From assembly GCA_947452525.1 (NCBI GenBank), contig CANGCW010000003.1, forward strand, positions 1 through 25,357: a stretch of 25,357 bases of DNA, in the 5' to 3' direction. Of this stretch, positions 21,372 to 25,357 are shown piece by piece. This DNA comes from Actinomycetota bacterium. Lineage in GTDB: Bacteria; Actinomycetota; Actinomycetes; Nanopelagicales; Nanopelagicaceae. The translations under genes were made by a program, and so were the position numbers. The notes beneath the pieces were generated by a model. That model had not been told where the DNA came from, searched no databases, and saw only the letters and a program-made list of their open reading frames with translations. Every line of letters begins with the position of its first letter. Positions within the stretch are counted from its first letter, which is position 1.

Positions 21372-23534
21372 ATGAGCGAAGCTAAATGCCCTGTCACAGG
21401 ACATGCAGGTACAGGTACCCAGAATAAGGATTGGTGGCCAAGTCAGGTCAGCCTTAAATCTCTTCAGGCAAACCCAGCTCAAGTCGATCCAATGGATCCT
21501 GACTTCAATTACCGTAAAGAGTTTCTTTCGCTCGATCTCGATGCACTGAAGAGCGATCTTCGTGCGTTGATGACCGACTCCAAAGAGTGGTGGCCCGCCG
21601 ATTACGGTCACTACGGTCCATTTTTTATTCGCATGGCATGGCACAGTGCAGGCACATACCGCACCGCTGATGGTCGCGGTGGAGCGGGCGCAGGAATGCA
21701 GCGCTTCGCGCCGTTGAACTCATGGCCAGATAACGTCAACCTTGATAAGGCGCGCAGACTTCTCTGGCCCATTAAGCAGAAGTATGGAAAGAGAATTTCA
21801 TGGGCCGACCTCATGATCCTCACCGGAAATGTCGCTCTTGAAGATATGGGTCTTAAGACATTTGGTTTTGGTGGCGGACGTGAAGATGTCTGGGAGCCAG
21901 ATGAGACCTACTGGGGTAAAGAGTCAGAGTGGTTAGCTGATGAGCGTTACTCGGGCGATCGCAATCTTGAGAACCCACTCGGCGCAGTACAGATGGGACT
22001 TATCTATGTAAACCCAGAAGGCCCTAATGGCAATCCAGATATCTTGGCTTCAGCAAAAGATATCCGCGAAACTTTTGCTCGCATGGCGATGAATGATGAA
22101 GAGACCGTTGCACTCATTGCTGGCGGACATACATTCGGCAAGGCACATGGCGCAGGAGATCCAAGCAAATTCGTTGGTGCAGAGCCAGAGGCAGCAGCAA
22201 TTGAAGAGATGGGCCTTGGTTGGAAGAACACCATGGGCACAGGACATGGTGCAGATACGATCTCATCAGGCCTCGAGGGAGCTTGGACTCCAACACCGAT
22301 CAAGTGGGATAACGAATATTTCACAACGCTCTTTGCCTATGAGTGGGAGCAGACGAAGTCGCCTGCGGGAGCAACACAATGGATTCCACAAGGCGGAAAA
22401 GCTGCAAGCGCAGTTCCAGATGCACATCGTGACGGTGTTGCTCACGCCCCAGTAATGTTCACAACCGATCTTGCGCTTCGCACCGATCCTGCATACGAAG
22501 CAATTTCACGTCGCTTCCTCGCCGACCCAGCTGCATTTGCTGATGCATTTGCTCGCGCATGGTTCAAGTTAACTCACCGCGATATGGGCCCTGTTGCTCG
22601 TTATCTCGGCAAGGAAGTTCCGGCAGAGAAACTCATCTGGCAGGATCCAACACCTGCTTACAAGGGTGAGGTTATTGGCGCCAAAGGAATCTCCGCGCTC
22701 GTTGATCTCATCAATAAGTCGGGGCTCTCAACAGCAGATCTCATCCTGACTGCTTGGGCATCTGCTTCCACCTACCGCGGCACAGATAAGCGTGGTGGCG
22801 CTAACGGCGCACGTGTTCGCTTGGAGCCTCAGATTAACTGGGAAGTCAATAATCCAACTCAGTTGAAGCGCGTACTTGCAAAGTACGAGTCGATTCTCGT
22901 TGAGTACAACTCCTCAAAGCTTGGAAAGAAGAAGGCGGCGACTCTTGCAGATCTCATCGTTCTTGCTGGTTGGGTTGCAGTGGCAGATGGAGCGAAGAAG
23001 GCAGGAGTAGAGATCGATGTTCCATTCACACCTGGTCGCACGGATGCAACACAAGAACAGACAGATGTTGATTCGTTCTCAGTACTAGAGCCAAAGGAAG
23101 ATGCATTTCGCAATTTCAAGAGCTCCTCTGTTGAGGCGCTTGTTGAGAAGGCAACACTTCTAGAGCTCACAGCACCTGAGATGACAGCGCTTATCGGTGG
23201 AATGCGCGCACTGGGTGCAAACGCTGATGGTTCAACAACTGGTGTTCTCACCAAGAACCAGGGCGTTCTCACAAATGACTTCTTCGTCAATATCCTCGAT
23301 ATCGATATCGTTTGGGCGCCGAAGGCTGGAACAGATCTCTACGAAGGTCGTAATCGCAAGAGCGGTGAACTCCTTTGGACTGCAAGCCGCGCTGACCTCA
23401 TCTTCGGATCTCACTCACAGCTGCGTGCCTTCTCAGAGGTCTATGCCTCTGCAGATGCGAAGAAGAAGTTCGTTTACGACTTCGTCTACGTCTGGGATAA
23501 GGTCATGATGTTGGATCGCTTCGACCTCCTCTAA
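21372..23534 (+). CDS. katG: Catalase-peroxidase
   Basis: KatG is a haem enzyme that breaks down hydrogen peroxide. The 720-residue protein has both fused peroxidase-like halves. The distal site is RMAWHSAGTYR with Arg-87, Trp-90 and His-91. The Tyr and Met partners of the Met-Tyr-Trp adduct are visible in MGLIYVNPEGPNG and ARMAMNDEE, and the proximal histidine is in GGHTFGKAHG. The C-terminal, non-haem half runs from about residue 420 and includes ASTYRGTDKRGGANGARVRL. No Fur-type regulator gene is adjacent, unlike the furA-katG pairs of mycobacteria. It has a clear GAGGAG ribosome-binding site, in contrast to the leaderless genes around it. Confidence 0.97.
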   Translation: MSEAKCPVTGHAGTGTQNKDWWPSQVSLKSLQANPAQVDPMDPDFNYRKEFLSLDLDALKSDLRALMTDSKEWWPADYGHYGPFFIRMAWHSAGTYRTADGRGGAGAGMQRFAPLNSWPDNVNLDKARRLLWPIKQKYGKRISWADLMILTGNVALEDMGLKTFGFGGGREDVWEPDETYWGKESEWLADERYSGDRNLENPLGAVQMGLIYVNPEGPNGNPDILASAKDIRETFARMAMNDEETVALIAGGHTFGKAHGAGDPSKFVGAEPEAAAIEEMGLGWKNTMGTGHGADTISSGLEGAWTPTPIKWDNEYFTTLFAYEWEQTKSPAGATQWIPQGGKAASAVPDAHRDGVAHAPVMFTTDLALRTDPAYEAISRRFLADPAAFADAFARAWFKLTHRDMGPVARYLGKEVPAEKLIWQDPTPAYKGEVIGAKGISALVDLINKSGLSTADLILTAWASASTYRGTDKRGGANGARVRLEPQINWEVNNPTQLKRVLAKYESILVEYNSSKLGKKKAATLADLIVLAGWVAVADGAKKAGVEIDVPFTPGRTDATQEQTDVDSFSVLEPKEDAFRNFKSSSVEALVEKATLLELTAPEMTALIGGMRALGANADGSTTGVLTKNQGVLTNDFFVNILDIDIVWAPKAGTDLYEGRNRKSGELLWTASRADLIFGSHSQLRAFSEVYASADAKKKFVYDFVYVWDKVMMLDRFDLL

Positions 23535-23556
23535 CAAGAGAAGGCCAGTTGGGAAG

Positions 23557-23630
23557 TGAGGAGGGTGGGGCTCGAACCCACGACGACCGGATTATGAGTC
23601 CGGGGCTCTAACCAACTGAGCTACCCCCTC
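23557..23630 (-). tRNA. tRNA-Met (CAT anticodon)
   Basis: The 74-base cloverleaf on the minus strand has acceptor stem GAGGGGG/CCTCCTC with one G-U pair and the D-arm TAGCTCAGTTGGTTAGAGC. The anticodon stem CCGGA/TCCGG encloses CTCATAA with CAT at 23594-23596. The T-arm is GTGGG TTCGAGC CCCAC, and the discriminator is A. A paired first base argues against initiator tRNA. It is most likely elongator Met; tRNA-Ile2, whose C is modified by TilS, also carries CAT and cannot be excluded by eye. CCA is not encoded. Confidence 0.9.
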
Positions 23631-23653
23631 GGGCTGTGCCGATGCACGGACGT

Positions 23654-23659
23654 ACTTTA
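23654..23659 (-). promoter_or_regulatory. Possible -10 box of the CAT tRNA
   Basis: On the minus strand TAAAGT lies 23 bases before the tRNA 5' end. It is divergent from the -10 box of the beta-propeller gene, about 30 bases away. Confidence 0.3.
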
Positions 23660-23687
23660 TCTGAAAAATGAAGTCAGAGATTCGGGC

Positions 23688-23693
23688 TACTCT
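23688..23693 (+). promoter_or_regulatory. -10 box of leaderless beta-propeller gene
   Basis: TACTCT ends six bases before the ATG at 23700, in line with the other leaderless starts in the window. Confidence 0.5.
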
Positions 23694-23699
23694 ACAAAC

Positions 23700-24779
23700 A
23701 TGCGGAGATTGAGGGTCGGAGTATTAGGGCTAATACTTGCCGCCTCTTCGTACTCCTCGTTTGCCACTGCATCTCTCAATTCGGTTGAGTCCTCGCATCT
23801 CTTTAAGACGATTGGTGGAGCCATCGCGCCAAAATCCGTTGCCACATCTAACACGGGATTGATCAGCGCCCAGAATATGATGTACCGCCACTCGGTCACT
23901 TTGTATGACGCGGCATCGGCAAAGTTAATCGCCACCATCAAAGACTCTGTTCGACTATCAGACTTCGGGTTCACTGCCTACGAGGGGATGTATCAAGGAG
24001 CTCCAGTCGAGGGAGCATTCTCTCCCGACGGCAAGTATCTCTATTACACCAACTACACGATGTATGGCACCGGGTTTAATGGCGACGAAGTAGATGATTG
24101 CTCGCCTGCTTCAAAATATCCTTCTAGTTTTCTCTCTCGCGTGAATCTTGCGACCAAGAAAATCGATGCAATGTATGCAGTGGGCTCAGTTCCCAAAGTT
24201 GTAAAAGTTACTCCGGACAACAAATATCTCCTGGTCGCGAACTGGTGCTCATACACGTTGACCGTTATCTCCGTTAAGAGCGGGAAGACCGTTACAACGC
24301 TGAAGATTGGTCGTTATCCACGAGGTATTGCAGTGACGAGTGACAGCAAGTATGCCTATGTTGCTGAGATGGGCGGAATTAATCTGCATCGGATCAATCT
24401 GAACGACTTTTCGCAATCCCTCGTTCCGGTGGGCGTAAATCCTCGCGCGGTAGTTCTTTCACCTGATGGCGCCACTATTTACGTGTCACTAAGCGATTCG
24501 GGAGTAGTTCGCTCGTGGAATATTGCCAAGAAGAAGGTCGGCAAGAGCGTGAAGACAGGGGAGACGCCACGAAGTATTGATATCTCAAGTGACGGAAGCG
24601 CTCTCTTCGTCGTCAATTACACAAGTAATACGCTGGTAAAAATTCGCACCTCTGATATGAAAGTGACGCAGACGTTGGATGTCTGTGAACGTCCGATTGG
24701 CGTTACCTACGACTCTGCAACGAATCGAACGTGGGTAGCTTGCTATAGCGGTGTTATCAAGGTCTTCGACAATCTCTGA
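23700..24779 (+). CDS. Exported YVTN-type beta-propeller protein
   Basis: The 359-residue protein starts with a signal peptide (MRRLR, hydrophobic to about residue 22). Repeats of about 40 residues follow, carrying the patterns FSPDGKYLYYTN, VTPDNKYLLVAN, VTSDSKYAYVAE, LSPDGATIYVSL and SSDGSALFVVN. These are typical YVTN/YncE-like propeller blades, enough for a six- or seven-bladed ring. Such proteins sit in the envelope or outside the cell and usually bind partners or polymers; no catalytic motif is seen. Cysteine pairs in the middle (DDCS, NWCS) and near the end (DVCERP, WVACYS) could form disulfides. It is convergent with a small membrane protein, with two bases between the stops. Confidence 0.85.
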   Translation: MRRLRVGVLGLILAASSYSSFATASLNSVESSHLFKTIGGAIAPKSVATSNTGLISAQNMMYRHSVTLYDAASAKLIATIKDSVRLSDFGFTAYEGMYQGAPVEGAFSPDGKYLYYTNYTMYGTGFNGDEVDDCSPASKYPSSFLSRVNLATKKIDAMYAVGSVPKVVKVTPDNKYLLVANWCSYTLTVISVKSGKTVTTLKIGRYPRGIAVTSDSKYAYVAEMGGINLHRINLNDFSQSLVPVGVNPRAVVLSPDGATIYVSLSDSGVVRSWNIAKKKVGKSVKTGETPRSIDISSDGSALFVVNYTSNTLVKIRTSDMKVTQTLDVCERPIGVTYDSATNRTWVACYSGVIKVFDNL

Positions 24780-24781
24780 AA

Positions 24782-25255
24782 CTACTTCTCCTTGGGAAGA
24801 ATTCCCAAAGGTGTGCGGATCAATGAAACTCTCGTTACCTCGATACCAACTCTTCCGTGGATTGTTCTAATTTGACTATGGATTTCGCGTCGCGAGAAAC
24901 GAATGAGAGCAAAAGCCATAGGCAGTTGAAAGACGAAGGCGGCAATGAGTGCACCGCTAAAATCAAAACCATCCTGTGATGTATTGATGTCGAACCAGGA
25001 GTCAATTACAAGGAGGGTCGCTGAGACGATAGATCCAATAATCGCTATTTGGCGCTGCTTCCAGATGCCCCATGTCGTTATCGCTAGAGTGGCGAACATG
25101 AAGAGATCGAACCCAACCCATGCTACATCCCAATTCTGCGCGCGATAACTCTCCGGCAAATTGAAGGCAAGGTGCACCATCCATAGCGCAAGGCCAGAGA
25201 GCGTTCCGATCAGAACTCGCTCCGTAATCCAATATTGATGCCGTTCCTTCTTCAT
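24782..25255 (-). CDS. Small four-helix membrane protein, unknown function
   Basis: The 157-residue product is not recognised. It has four likely membrane segments, at about residues 13-31, 44-64, 68-87 and 100-118, with a basic cytoplasmic start (MKKERHQYW) and a basic C-terminal tail (SRREIHSQIRT) of about 35 residues. An acidic loop with DSWFDINTSQDGFDFS sits between helices three and four. No catalytic motif is seen. The ATG is fixed by a leaderless -10 box. It is divergent from the partial gene at the right edge. Confidence 0.75.
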   Translation of the reverse strand: MKKERHQYWITERVLIGTLSGLALWMVHLAFNLPESYRAQNWDVAWVGFDLFMFATLAITTWGIWKQRQIAIIGSIVSATLLVIDSWFDINTSQDGFDFSGALIAAFVFQLPMAFALIRFSRREIHSQIRTIHGRVGIEVTRVSLIRTPLGILPKEK

Positions 25256-25261
25256 TCCTTC

Positions 25262-25267
25262 AATCTA
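25262..25267 (-). promoter_or_regulatory. -10 box of leaderless membrane-protein gene
   Basis: On the minus strand TAGATT ends six bases before the ATG at 25255. It lies 13 bases from the opposing -10 box at 25281-25286. Confidence 0.45.
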
Positions 25268-25280
25268 CCAACTATAAAGT

Positions 25281-25286
25281 TACAAT
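25281..25286 (+). promoter_or_regulatory. -10 box of leaderless partial gene at right edge
   Basis: TACAAT, close to consensus, ends six bases before the GTG at 25293. An ATG that overlaps the box (25285) opens a frame of only seven codons and is not the start. Confidence 0.5.
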
Positions 25287-25292
25287 GGTTCT

Positions 25293-25357
25293 GTGCTTAG
25301 GAAAATAATCTTGGTCTGGATGATGTTCACTACCCTCGCCCCATCAGCGAATGCAGC
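25293..25357 (+). CDS. Exported protein, N-terminal fragment
   Basis: From the GTG at 25293 the frame stays open to the right edge. It encodes a typical signal peptide: a basic start MLRK, the hydrophobic run IILVWMMFTTLA, then PSANA with an AxA-type cleavage motif. Only about 21 residues are visible, so the mature protein is unknown. The start is supported by the TACAAT box at the leaderless distance. Confidence 0.6.
   Translation, partial: MLRKIILVWMMFTTLAPSANA

Noticed and set aside
24308..24316. Second DnaA-like box (TTATCCACG)
   Set aside because: It differs from consensus and lies inside the beta-propeller coding sequence, so chance is the simpler reading.
25285..25308. Short ATG ORF at the right edge
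   Set aside because: It stops after seven codons and its ATG overlaps the -10 box; the GTG frame at 25293 encodes a clear signal peptide instead.
1..25357. CRISPR arrays, insertion sequences, prophage or toxin-antitoxin genes
   Set aside because: No spaced direct repeats, transposase, integrase, phage structural or small paired toxin-like genes were seen on either strand.

Overview
The window reads as chromosomal core DNA from a compact actinobacterium. The markers are an actinobacterial-type GlnA2-like glutamine synthetase, a DUF4192 protein, a C-terminal helicase fragment of the actinobacterial DinG-like type, and an alpha2-type glycyl-tRNA synthetase. Base composition looks close to even, well below Streptomyces-like GC. 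Genes are packed tightly on both strands with almost no spacers. That combination fits a streamlined freshwater lineage such as the Nanopelagicales (acI). The lineage is an inference; no rRNA or other phylogenetic marker was tested.

Layout. 1-2400: the end of a DinG-like helicase, a convergent NUDIX hydrolase, a secreted PKD-domain protein and a DUF4192 protein. 2437-6475: alanine dehydrogenase, a YtcJ-type amidohydrolase and a GlnA2-like glutamine synthetase, forming a small nitrogen/amino-acid block. 6496-9855: a leucine leader peptide, leuA, recO and uppS. 9852-11090 (minus): a BenE-type transporter. 11198-17400: glyS, dusB, a DUF218 protein, dgt and dnaG. 17453-18684: tRNA-Asn, a DoxX-Rieske fusion and a small ACT-domain protein. 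18681-21256 (minus): galE, a secreted GH25 lysozyme-like protein and a small DnaX-tail-like protein. 21372-25357: katG, a CAT-anticodon tRNA (minus), a secreted YVTN beta-propeller, a small membrane protein (minus) and the first codons of another exported protein. No stretch over 300 bases lacks a gene. I saw no insertion sequence, phage, CRISPR array or clear accessory island.

Two signals stand out. (1) Upstream of leuA lies a 14-codon leader ORF (6496-6540) with three consecutive leucine codons. The CTCCTC run formed by those codons is complementary to the leuA Shine-Dalgarno GAGGAG (6601-6606), which suggests leucine-responsive translational attenuation in which the sensing codons also act as the anti-SD. 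(2) Eleven genes, on both strands, have a TANNNT -10 box ending exactly six bases before an ATG or GTG, so transcription and translation probably start on the same base. In two cases (dgt/dnaG and GH25/galE) the upstream gene's TAG stop codon forms the first three bases of that -10 box. This geometry supports several start-codon corrections made below.
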